From an uncultured Ruminococcus sp. (GTDB lineage: Bacteria; Bacillota_A; Clostridia; Oscillospirales; Acutalibacteraceae): a DNA stretch of 11,841 bases. The DNA lies in NCBI GenBank assembly GCA_902773395.1, contig CACYEJ010000494.1, positions 1 through 11,841 of the forward strand, written 5' to 3'. The notes under the pieces were generated by a model that worked only from the letters and a program-made list of their open reading frames with translations, ran no database searches and had not been told where the DNA came from. Of this stretch, positions 5,893 to 11,841 are shown one piece after another. How positions within the stretch are numbered: the first letter of the stretch is position 1; the number at the start of each line of letters is the position of its first letter. The translations under genes were made by a program, and so were the position numbers.

Positions 5893-6843
5893 CTATTCAA
5901 GTACATCTGCAATTACTTTTTTCAATGTTTCGGCAGAATTCTTCAATGCCGCCTGCTCCTCCTCGTTAAGTTCTATCGGAACTAACGCCTCTACACCATT
6001 CTTGCCAACTATAGCCGGCATACTCAATGCCAAGCCGCTTATACCGTGATTACCGGTCTGTATACTGGAAATCGGAAGTATTGATTTTTCGTCACGAACA
6101 ATCGCCTCGCAAATTCTTTTAACAGACATAGCTATACCATAATAAGTTGCTTTTTTCTTATTGATAATCTCATACGCACTGTTCTTGACGTCCTCCGCAA
6201 TTTTCTGCATAGCCTCACTGTGATTGAAAAAGCCTCTCATCTCGCAGAAATTGTTAAGCGGAATGCCCGATACATTTGCACTGCTCCATGCGGCAATCTC
6301 ACTGTCGCCATGTTCGCCGATAATAAAAGCGTGTACACTTCGATTGTCAACAGAAAGATGCTCGCCCAGAAGATATTTTAATCTCGCTGTATCAAGCACA
6401 GTGCCTGAACCAAATACTCTGTTAGACGGAAATCCGCTGAGCTTTGCAGCAGTATACGTCAAAATATCCACCGGATTTGCAACCACCAGCAAAATACCCT
6501 CGGTGTTGTACTTCACAATTTCAGGAATAACAGATTTAAATATACCTACATTTTTCTTAACCAAATCAAGTCTTGTTTCACCGGGCTTCTGACCAGCACC
6601 AGCTGTGACTATAATCACTGCGGCATCTGCAATATCCTCGTAAGTGCCTGCATAAATCTGCATCGGCTTTGCAAACGGAAGACCATGACTGATATCAAGT
6701 GCCTCACCCTCAGCCTTATTTTTATCTGCATCAATCAGAACCATTTCCGAAAACAAGCTGCTTTCCATAAGTGCAAACGCAGAGGCTGAACCAACAAATC
6801 CGCACCCTACAATCGCTGCCTTTCGGCTGTTAATAGCTGACAT
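5893..6843 (-). CDS. ldh: L-lactate dehydrogenase
   Basis: This 316-aa NAD-dependent enzyme reduces pyruvate to L-lactate, regenerating NAD+ in fermentation. The Rossmann site is IVGCGFVG (11-18) with D38 binding the adenosine ribose. The substrate loop GAGQKPGETR (82-91) has Gln at the specificity position, marking LDH; malate dehydrogenase has Arg. R91, LDTAR (D151, R154) and the catalytic H178 in IGEHGDSE are present. By recalled alignment to the Bacillus enzyme, the fructose-1,6-bisphosphate contact R173 is Lys (K156), while H188 is kept (H171). The start is the ATG at 6843, with AGGAGG 9 bases upstream; the in-frame TTG eight codons earlier lies before that site. It has its own promoter with a long leader and may read into sufC. 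Confidence 0.93.
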   Translation of the reverse strand: MSAINSRKAAIVGCGFVGSASAFALMESSLFSEMVLIDADKNKAEGEALDISHGLPFAKPMQIYAGTYEDIADAAVIIVTAGAGQKPGETRLDLVKKNVGIFKSVIPEIVKYNTEGILLVVANPVDILTYTAAKLSGFPSNRVFGSGTVLDTARLKYLLGEHLSVDNRSVHAFIIGEHGDSEIAAWSSANVSGIPLNNFCEMRGFFNHSEAMQKIAEDVKNSAYEIINKKKATYYGIAMSVKRICEAIVRDEKSILPISSIQTGNHGISGLALSMPAIVGKNGVEALVPIELNEEEQAALKNSAETLKKVIADVLE

Positions 6844-6995
6844 ATTCAAATACCTCCTGTTATTCAAATAAACTTTTTACAACATAAAACTAATTGTTAG
6901 TATACGAAAATTTCTACAAATGATACGCCAACAGAATAATAAGTTTATCCGACTCGTATTTAGACTTCACAAGCTTAATTAGTTATACATTTAGA

Positions 6996-7024
6996 ATTTT
7001 ACCATAAAGAAAGAATTTTTGCAA
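6996..7024 (-). promoter_or_regulatory. Promoter of ldh
   Basis: The minus strand has TTGCAA (7019-7024), a 17-base spacer and TAAAAT (6996-7001), with an extended -10 TG (TGGTAAAAT). It implies a leader of about 145 bases before the ldh ATG. Confidence 0.65.
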
Positions 7025-7035
7025 CAAAATTTTGT
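7024..7035. promoter_or_regulatory. 12-base palindrome abutting the ldh -35
   Basis: ACAAAATTTTGT is a perfect palindrome that touches the outer edge of the ldh -35 hexamer. The position suits an activator or repressor site. No regulator can be named from it, and the AT-rich setting makes chance occurrence possible. Confidence 0.35.
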
Positions 7036-7209
7036 AAAATAATATCCATTATTTGCAGTAGATTTACTGCGTTATCGTATTTCTATGCTTGAAATTGTAT
7101 TTGGTTTAAGGGTGATTTCTAAAAGATTTTTTTAAATAAAATATGTTTTTTCTTTGTACAGACAGAAAATGTCAATATATCTTAAAAATGTTCTCTGTTT
7201 GTTTCAATT

Positions 7210-7231
7210 TTGTCATGTTTTCACTTGACAA
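7210..7231. promoter_or_regulatory. Inverted repeat overlapping the -35 of the rightward promoter (operator candidate)
   Basis: TTGTCA (7210-7215) and TGACAA (7226-7231) are exact inverted copies separated by 10 bases. The right arm overlaps the -35 TTGACA (7225-7230). Bound protein would block RNA polymerase, so this is a plausible repressor site for an otherwise very strong promoter. Confidence 0.4.
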
Positions 7232-7253
7232 TCTGTTCGTAATACGATATAAT
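7225..7253 (+). promoter_or_regulatory. Exact-consensus sigma-A promoter of the 453-aa/DUF4176 operon
   Basis: TTGACA (7225-7230), exactly 17 bases, then TATAAT (7248-7253): every conserved position matches the housekeeping consensus. The predicted start is near 7260, giving a leader of about 135 bases. Confidence 0.88.
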
Positions 7254-7275
7254 TTATTTAAATAGGTAAAAATCG

Positions 7276-7316
7276 ACATCTGATTTAGCTGTATTTGTAA
7301 TGGTAATTTCAGATGT
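7276..7316 (+). promoter_or_regulatory. Leader hairpin upstream of the 453-aa gene
   Basis: ACATCTGA (7276-7283) and TCAGATGT (7309-7316) are perfect inverted repeats with a 25-base loop in the untranslated leader, followed by TTTTAACAT. The short U-run makes it a weak terminator at most. It could be an attenuator or simply protect the 5' end. Confidence 0.45.
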
Positions 7317-7395
7317 TTTAACATAGCATTTATTTTATATTCCATGAGCAAAAAAGGTATAGTATTACAGTATTATTTAAAAAAGGAGGATAGAT

Positions 7396-8757
7396 GTGAG
7401 AATTGAGATAAACGCCGGCGGCTTAGGCGGTATTAGCGTTTCACAGCATCTGTCGGAATTAAACTCACTTTTGACACAAAGTGAAAATGTTATCGACAGT
7501 TTTAATAACGTTAAAACAGCCACATGCCACATGAACGGAGGAGTCGGTAATCTTCAAACGGCTCTTGATTACATTCAAAACAGAATTGCATCGGAAACAG
7601 ACAAATACAATAATCTTAAACTCACTTTTGAAAAAACTCAGGATTTTATTGATACTGCCGTAGCTGTTGACAACAGGGTATCACAGCTTGTTACAAAGAA
7701 TCAAGTTGAATTTTATATGGTTAATGCTTGGGCAGATCCGCATATGAGCTTCAGAATAGACATCTTGTTTCACGAGGCTGAGTACTGGCTTGATAGAGGT
7801 TTAGACTGGCTGATTGAAAATATAGCGAAAGCTCCTAAATCTCCTGCCGGTATGCTTGCATTTTTGACAATGGCTGGCATAAAAGAAGTTAGTAATATCG
7901 GTTCGGGTGAAACAACCTTACCAAACGGTGTTACTATGGGCTATTCCGGTCCTAAAAATGAATATGAGGACGGAACGTATTCAGGCTCAGTTCTGTCAAG
8001 CTTCATTGAATCGAATAAGAACATTGGCGGCTTAGATGTTAAGGACAGAGTTGAAGGTGAAATTTTGGGTTATTCTGCCGAAACATCTTATGGCTTTAAA
8101 TCCGATGATGACCAAATAATGGCATATGCCGGAGCAAAAGGCGAAGGTCATTTAGCAAAGGTTAAACATACTACTACTGTCGGTGAGTATTACAAAGGCT
8201 CAGAAGAAGTTTCTGTCGGCAATATCGAAGGCGAAGGCTATGTGGGATTCACATTTATTGAAGACGGAAAAATTAGACCGCATGTCGGAGGCAAGGCAGA
8301 AGTTCAAGTAAGTGCTGTTAAAGGTCAGATTGAAAGACAGTTAGGTACTGATGATTACAATTTACACACTAATGCCGAAGGTTCGCTTTTAGGTGCAAGT
8401 GCCGAACTCGAAGCTCAGATCGGTGTTATTAAATATAAAGATCCGAAAACGCATAAAGAAGTTGTCGGTTACGGTGCAAAAGCCGAGGCTGGTGCTGAGG
8501 CTTACCTTGCAGAAGGCAGAGTCGAGGGTGGAATTACTATTGCCGGCATTAAGATTAATGTAGGACTTGAAGGCAAGGCTGGCGGTGCAGGTGCAAAAGC
8601 CGGCGGTGCAATTATGACAGATAAGGTTTCCGGAGAGATTGATTTGGGTCTTGGTCTTGGAGCTGGATTAGATTTTGACATTGATTTCTCAGGATTTAAA
8701 AATCCATTTGAGAATGTTAAAGCCGAGGACTTTATGTTCTGGAAAAACTGGTTCTGA
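7396..8757 (+). CDS. Probable type VII secretion (LXG/Esx-like) substrate with Gly/Ala/Glu-rich repetitive C-terminus
   Basis: This 453-aa protein has no Sec signal peptide. Residues 1-112 look like a helical hairpin: helix about 14-45, a NGGVGN turn (47-52), helix about 53-104, then VNAW (109-112). This shape recalls WXG100/LXG export domains, although no WXG motif is present. Residues 118-164 are amphipathic to hydrophobic (AGMLAFLTMAGI). From about 215 to 430 the sequence is rich in Gly, Ala, Glu and Val, with loose repeats (EGEILGYSAE, AEGSLLGASAE, AKAEAGAEAYLAEG), probably beta-rich. It ends in an aromatic tail, FMFWKNWF. No nuclease, protease or NADase motif is visible. The start is a GTG with GGAGG 6 bases upstream; the overlapping ATG is followed at once by TGA. 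It precedes a DUF4176 gene by 29 bases, a family often found beside LXG toxins. The export role is inferred; no secretion machinery is in the window. Confidence 0.6.
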   Translation: MRIEINAGGLGGISVSQHLSELNSLLTQSENVIDSFNNVKTATCHMNGGVGNLQTALDYIQNRIASETDKYNNLKLTFEKTQDFIDTAVAVDNRVSQLVTKNQVEFYMVNAWADPHMSFRIDILFHEAEYWLDRGLDWLIENIAKAPKSPAGMLAFLTMAGIKEVSNIGSGETTLPNGVTMGYSGPKNEYEDGTYSGSVLSSFIESNKNIGGLDVKDRVEGEILGYSAETSYGFKSDDDQIMAYAGAKGEGHLAKVKHTTTVGEYYKGSEEVSVGNIEGEGYVGFTFIEDGKIRPHVGGKAEVQVSAVKGQIERQLGTDDYNLHTNAEGSLLGASAELEAQIGVIKYKDPKTHKEVVGYGAKAEAGAEAYLAEGRVEGGITIAGIKINVGLEGKAGGAGAKAGGAIMTDKVSGEIDLGLGLGAGLDFDIDFSGFKNPFENVKAEDFMFWKNWF

Positions 8758-8786
8758 TTAATAAATTTACTTTTTAGGAGGAAATT

Positions 8787-9092
8787 ATGTATAAAGGTTT
8801 ATTACCGATTGGTTCTGTTGTTCTGTTGAAGGGCGGCAACAAGAGAGTAATGATTACCGGCAGAATTCTTACAAAAGCCGGCGATGATACAATCTATGAT
8901 TATGCTGCGTGCTATTATCCGGAGGGTGTTTCCGCTTCGAATAATACTTTCTTCTTCAACCGAGATGCAATTGAAACACTTTACTTTATTGGCTTTCAGG
9001 ATACCGAGGAGCTTACTCTGAGACATGATGTTTTCGATAAGCTCGGTGAACTTGTTGTAAAAGACGGTAAGCTTGTTCCAAAGGAATCATAA
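8787..9092 (+). CDS. DUF4176 family protein, type VII secretion-associated
   Basis: This 101-aa protein matches the DUF4176 pattern by recall: the opening LLPIGSVVLLKGGNKRVMITGR, a middle YDYAACYYPEGV, and FFFNRDAIETLYFIGFQDTEE. The family is small, cytoplasmic and of unknown mechanism. It often sits next to LXG/WXG100 genes in Firmicutes, so a chaperone, adaptor or immunity-like role for the upstream protein is possible but unproven. AGGAGG lies 7 bases before the ATG. With only 29 bases after the 453-aa gene and no terminator between, the two are an operon under the consensus promoter at 7225. It has no cysteine ligand pattern, signal peptide or membrane segment. Confidence 0.82.
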   Translation: MYKGLLPIGSVVLLKGGNKRVMITGRILTKAGDDTIYDYAACYYPEGVSASNNTFFFNRDAIETLYFIGFQDTEELTLRHDVFDKLGELVVKDGKLVPKES

Positions 9093-9127
9093 TATTTGCT
9101 GTTTAAAAATAACAGATTTTTTAAAAA

Positions 9128-9158
9128 TACCTTGTCATAAGCTATTTGTGGCAAGGTA
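9128..9158. terminator. Long hairpin after the DUF4176 gene, orientation unclear
   Basis: The arms at 9128-9140 and 9145-9158 pair over about 13 bp (TACCTTG/CAAGGTA at the base, G-U pairs inside) with a tiny loop. On the plus strand it is followed by CATTTCATAC, not a U-tract. On the minus strand it is followed by TTTTTAAAAAA. It lies 35 bases past the DUF4176 stop, so it probably marks the operon end, but it is a better terminator for the opposite strand. Confidence 0.5.
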
Positions 9159-9215
9159 CATTTCATACTAGTATCATTTAATATTAGTGTATATTCAATT
9201 ATTGAGGTGATGACT

Positions 9216-10808
9216 ATGGATCAGGAATACTATACTGAAGCTATGATAAATGCTGAAACAGCCTTTGCCAACGGAAACCATGCTCTTGCATTGGAATGGT
9301 TTCGCAAGGCAATTTCTGTAAATGAAAAAAGCTTGACCGCAATTGCAAAGGCAGGTGCGGCGTGTGTTTCGCTCAGCAAGTTTGATGAAGCACTCAGTTA
9401 TTTTAAGAAGATATACGAAATGCAGCCCGACAGCGGCGACAATGCTTTTAATGTAGGAACTGTGTATTTCTTTCAAGGAAATTACGCAAAGGCTCTTGAG
9501 CTTTACAGCGAGGCTGAAATGAAGGGCTGTAGCAGCGAAACTAAACCTAAACTGTACTATCAGCTGTCTATGCTTTGCAGTATTCGCAATGACGTTCCGG
9601 CAGCTTTGGCTAATCTGGAGAAGTACGAATACTTTGAGAAATCCGAAACGGCAGCTTTGAATCCGGATATTATTTCCGAAAAGGTTAAACTTTATTTAAA
9701 AGCAAGAGATTACAGCAACGCAGCAAAATATGCAGTTCAATGGATTGCTTTGGCACCTAAGGACACAACATGCTATATGGTATATTTCAGCATACTTATG
9801 GCACAGAAGGATTATGTACGTGCTGAAAATGTCCTTGATGACGCCGAAAAATTCTCTGATCACAACGAATCTGTTGAGGTAAAGATGCAGCTTGAACGAG
9901 TTTCTCTTTTGGCTGCAATGTCTGATAATAATACCGAGGCTTCTTTGGAGTATCTAAACAAAGCTTACAACATTTTGGCAGAGCTTCTTGAAAAAGCACC
10001 TGAATCAGATAAGCCTAATATTCGTCTTACTTTTGCTGAGGTTTGCATTAAGATGAAAAAGTACGATGAAGCTATTCAGTTGGTATCATCGCTTGTTCCC
10101 AAAGACAAGGTAGAGGAAATTAACCTTGAATTCGAGGAAGACGACTATTACGAATTAAACGATTATGCCGTTGATGAAATGATTGACGAGGACATGGGTA
10201 TCATTGACGAAATGATCACTGTAGGCGAATTAAGCGAAGACGAAGGTGATTATGCCGAGATTTATTATGATGATTATGGCAACCCCATTCGTGAATATCC
10301 TGAGGGTACATTCGACTATTTAATTGAAGCATACTCCTTAGAGAATAATGAAGAAGAGGAAGATACGGAGAAAAAAACAGTTGAGCCGAAAGAGCTTAGC
10401 ACGGAGTTTTACGATAGAGTATATTTCATCTTGCTTTCATGCTATACATCGACAGAAGACTATACTAATGCTTACAAGTTCGGCAATCTACTTAAACACA
10501 GTGAGAACGAATACTATTCATACCTTGCACGTTATACAATAGCATTCTCAATGAAAAAACTCTGCAAAGCCAACGGCAAATTCTCAATTGACGCTGTAGA
10601 TAAAATCTATGCGGAAACACTAGCTTTCTATCGCAGCGAGATGATGAAAAATCCTAAGGGTAATTATGCAGTTATTTTCCGTGCGAGAATGTATGCCGAA
10701 ACAAGTAAATTTGTTAAAGCAGAAGAGATTGCACGTTTGCTGCCCGGCGATGAGAAAAATGCCGTTTTGGATTACATTAACCAATGTCGGCAAGAATTAG
10801 CAGAATAA
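9216..10808 (+). CDS. TPR-repeat protein with an acidic insert
   Basis: This 530-aa soluble protein has tetratricopeptide repeats and probably acts as a protein-protein interaction scaffold. Three clear TPR units fill residues about 5-106: ANGNHALALEWFRKAI, SLSKFDEALSYFKKI and FQGNYAKALELYSEA. Weaker helical pairs continue to about 295 (LKARDYSNAAKYAVQWI, KMKKYDEAIQLVSSL). Residues about 301-387 form a strongly acidic, tyrosine-containing insert (FEEDDYYELNDYAVDE), after which TPR-like helices resume to the end. There is no catalytic motif, signal peptide or membrane segment. The start is the ATG at 9216, with GAGG 8 bases upstream; two earlier in-frame starts fall inside that ribosome site. 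It lies downstream of the DUF4176 gene beyond a hairpin, so it may be a separate transcript, though I see no convincing promoter. The partner is unknown. Confidence 0.85.
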   Translation: MDQEYYTEAMINAETAFANGNHALALEWFRKAISVNEKSLTAIAKAGAACVSLSKFDEALSYFKKIYEMQPDSGDNAFNVGTVYFFQGNYAKALELYSEAEMKGCSSETKPKLYYQLSMLCSIRNDVPAALANLEKYEYFEKSETAALNPDIISEKVKLYLKARDYSNAAKYAVQWIALAPKDTTCYMVYFSILMAQKDYVRAENVLDDAEKFSDHNESVEVKMQLERVSLLAAMSDNNTEASLEYLNKAYNILAELLEKAPESDKPNIRLTFAEVCIKMKKYDEAIQLVSSLVPKDKVEEINLEFEEDDYYELNDYAVDEMIDEDMGIIDEMITVGELSEDEGDYAEIYYDDYGNPIREYPEGTFDYLIEAYSLENNEEEEDTEKKTVEPKELSTEFYDRVYFILLSCYTSTEDYTNAYKFGNLLKHSENEYYSYLARYTIAFSMKKLCKANGKFSIDAVDKIYAETLAFYRSEMMKNPKGNYAVIFRARMYAETSKFVKAEEIARLLPGDEKNAVLDYINQCRQELAE

Positions 10809-10838
10809 ACGTTTTATAACATTGCTTTTAATGTAGGA

Positions 10839-10885
10839 AGGATACTCTCCGTACAGAGAGTATCCTGTTGTATTTTTATATTTTT
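10839..10885 (+). terminator. Terminator or attenuator after the TPR gene
   Basis: AGGATACTCTC (10839-10849) and GAGAGTATCCT (10856-10866) form a perfect 11-bp stem with a 6-base loop. It is followed by GTTGTATTTTTATATTTTTG, so the U-rich tract is slightly displaced. It sits between the TPR gene and tcdA, only 40 bases before the tcdA ATG. Confidence 0.65.
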
Positions 10886-10906
10886 GTTTGATTGAAAGGA
10901 AAAAAT

Positions 10907-11632
10907 ATGACGAACAGATTTTCAAGAACACAGCTTCTTTATGGCAAAGACGCAATGGAAATTCTAGCACATTCACACGTTGCCGTATTCGGAGTAGGCG
11001 GCGTAGGAGGATATACAGTTGAAGCTTTAACAAGAAGCGGTATAGGTGCAATTGACATTATTGATAACGATACTGTATGTATTACAAACATCAATAGGCA
11101 AATAATTGCCACAACCGAAACTCTCGGTCAATACAAGGTTGACGCCGCAAAAAAGAGAATGATTGACATTAATCCGGAGATAACCGTCAACACCTACAAA
11201 ACCTTTTATACTCCACAGACCTCGTCTGAGTTTGATTTCTCCAAATATGATTATATTGTAGACGCAATCGACAGCGTTACAGGTAAAATAGAGCTTGTTA
11301 TGCAGGCTGCAAAATGCGGTACTCCGATAATAAGCTCAATGGGTGCAGGTAATAAATTAGACCCAACCGCTTTTGAGGTTTCTGATATTTACAAAACATC
11401 TGTCTGTCCGCTTGCACGTGTAATGCGTCAGGAGCTTAAAAAAAGAGGTATTAGACATTTAAAGGTAGTTTACTCAAAGGAAAAGCCACTCTCCCCTATT
11501 CCTGATGCTGATTTCCAAGAAGAAGCCCATGGACGAAAACAAATTCCCGGCAGCACAGCATTTGTACCGTCAATTGTTGGACTAATTATCGCCAGTGAAG
11601 TGATAAACGATTTGATTAAGAAATCTAATTAA
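10907..11632 (+). CDS. tcdA: tRNA threonylcarbamoyladenosine dehydratase TcdA (CsdL)
   Basis: This 241-aa E1/ThiF/MoeB-like enzyme uses ATP to cyclise t6A37 to ct6A in tRNAs that read ANN codons. The opening FSRTQLLYGKDAM is characteristic of the family. The adenylate-binding loop GVGGVGG is at 29-35, and IDNDTVCITNINRQ (52-65) holds the conserved Asp, Asn and Arg. K77 and the DAIDS segment (119-123) are conserved in E1-like enzymes. The MGAGNKLDPTAFEVSDI stretch after residue 143 distinguishes TcdA from ThiF and MoeB. There is no CxxC zinc pair of the MoeB type. The start is the ATG at 10907 with AAAGGA upstream; an in-frame TTG five codons earlier overlaps that site. A hairpin precedes it by 40 bases, so it is either a separate transcript or partly attenuated read-through. 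Confidence 0.92.
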   Translation: MTNRFSRTQLLYGKDAMEILAHSHVAVFGVGGVGGYTVEALTRSGIGAIDIIDNDTVCITNINRQIIATTETLGQYKVDAAKKRMIDINPEITVNTYKTFYTPQTSSEFDFSKYDYIVDAIDSVTGKIELVMQAAKCGTPIISSMGAGNKLDPTAFEVSDIYKTSVCPLARVMRQELKKRGIRHLKVVYSKEKPLSPIPDADFQEEAHGRKQIPGSTAFVPSIVGLIIASEVINDLIKKSN

Positions 11633-11637
11633 TTTGA

Positions 11638-11694
11638 AGATATCATAATAACTATAATGTTTTAGTTTATAGTTATTATGATATTTCTTTTTTT
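11638..11694 (+). terminator. Terminator of tcdA
   Basis: The arms at 11640-11657 and 11667-11684 form a perfect 18-bp, AT-rich stem (ATATCATAAT...ATTATGATAT) with a 9-base loop. It is followed by TTCTTTTTTT. It starts directly after the tcdA stop codon. Confidence 0.92.
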
Positions 11695-11700
11695 CACACC

Positions 11701-11747
11701 ATAAAAATAAAACCGTATAAAACTATAAATTCGTTTTACACGGTTTT
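11701..11747 (-). terminator. Terminator of tRNA-Ser
   Basis: On the minus strand AAAACCGTGTAAAAC (11733-11747) pairs with GTTTTATACGGTTTT (11709-11723) over 15 bp with one G-U pair. It is followed by ATTTTTAT. It faces the tcdA terminator, so the two transcripts converge and stop within about 60 bases of each other. Confidence 0.85.
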
Positions 11748-11754
11748 ATTAAAA

Positions 11755-11841
11755 CGGAGGACAAGGGATTTGAACCCTCGCACCGGTTACCCGACCTACT
11801 CCCTTAGCAGGGGAGCCTCTTCACCACTTGAGTAATCCTCC
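11755..11841 (-). tRNA. tRNA-Ser(GCT)
   Basis: This is an 87-base class II tRNA on the minus strand. The acceptor is GGAGGAT/GTCCTCC, and the anticodon arm is CTCCC-CTGCTAA-GGGAG with anticodon GCT (reads AGC and AGU). A long variable arm (TAGGTCGGGTAACCGGTGC) and T arm GAGGG-TTCAAAT-CCCTT follow. The discriminator is G. CCA is not encoded (TTT follows), so it must be added by the CCA-adding enzyme, unlike tRNA-Arg in the same window. The mature 5' end coincides with the last base of the window, so its promoter is outside. Confidence 0.95.

Larger units (their letters stand above)
6844..7395. other. Divergent intergenic region between ldh and the 453-aa secretion-like gene
   Basis: This 552-base AT-rich stretch holds no credible gene. 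The ldh leader occupies 6844-6990, and the ldh promoter lies at 6996-7024 next to a 12-base palindrome. Small inverted repeats lie at 7055-7070 (GCAGTA/TACTGC) and 7158-7202 (ACAGACAGA/TCTGTTTGT, one G-U). A rightward consensus promoter with an overlapping inverted repeat follows (7210-7253), then a 135-base leader with a hairpin. I see no riboswitch, T-box or open frame. Confidence 0.75.

Noticed and set aside
6224..6592. A 122-codon open frame on the plus strand
   Set aside because: It lies wholly antisense to lactate dehydrogenase, whose motifs are unambiguous, and has no ribosome site.
6960..6980. A Rex operator in the ldh leader
   Set aside because: Only one half (TTGTGAA on the minus strand) matches; the second half is not recognisable and the site lies inside the leader.
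11755..11841. An attachment site or integrated element at tRNA-Ser or tRNA-Arg
   Set aside because: No repeated tRNA 3' segment and no integrase gene are present in the window.

Overview
The window looks like the chromosome of an anaerobic, AT-rich Clostridia member, probably a gut Oscillospiraceae/Ruminococcus-type organism (inference). The pointers are strong GGAGG ribosome sites, U-rich terminators, a PerR plus reverse-rubrerythrin pair, a two-gene SUF system with a short SufB-like subunit, lactate dehydrogenase and a DUF4176 protein. There is no insertion sequence, integrase, CRISPR array or phage gene.

Layout. The first 74 bases hold the N-terminus of an aconitase-family enzyme on the minus strand, with its promoter. 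Next come four minus-strand units. (1) A 574-aa multidomain protein ends in a pRiA4b ORF-3-like domain and has its own promoter and terminator. (2) perR plus a reverse rubrerythrin form a peroxide-defence operon with two PerR-box-like palindromes in the leader. (3) tRNA-Arg(ACG) has its own promoter and terminator. (4) L-lactate dehydrogenase is followed by sufC, a sufB/sufD-like gene and a small acidic hypothetical protein, ending in a 13-bp stem terminator. Whether ldh and suf share a transcript is open, because a GC-rich hairpin without a U-tract lies between them.

A 552-base AT-rich divergent region (6844-7395) separates the minus-strand block from a plus-strand block. It carries an ldh promoter and, facing right, an exact-consensus TTGACA-17-TATAAT promoter whose -35 overlaps an inverted repeat. 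The right-facing promoter drives a 453-aa protein with a helical N-terminus and a long Gly/Ala/Glu-rich, probably beta-repetitive C-terminus, followed by a DUF4176 protein. I read this pair as an orphan type VII (Esx/LXG-like) secretion substrate module. It is the best candidate in the window for something poorly described. Then come a TPR protein with an acidic insert and TcdA, the tRNA t6A dehydratase. The window ends with convergent terminators and a minus-strand tRNA-Ser(GCU).

Most genes are housekeeping or stress genes. PerR, rubrerythrin and SufBC fit together as oxygen and peroxide protection plus Fe-S cluster supply in an anaerobe. For seven genes the ribosome binding site places the start downstream of the longest possible ORF; those starts are corrected here.
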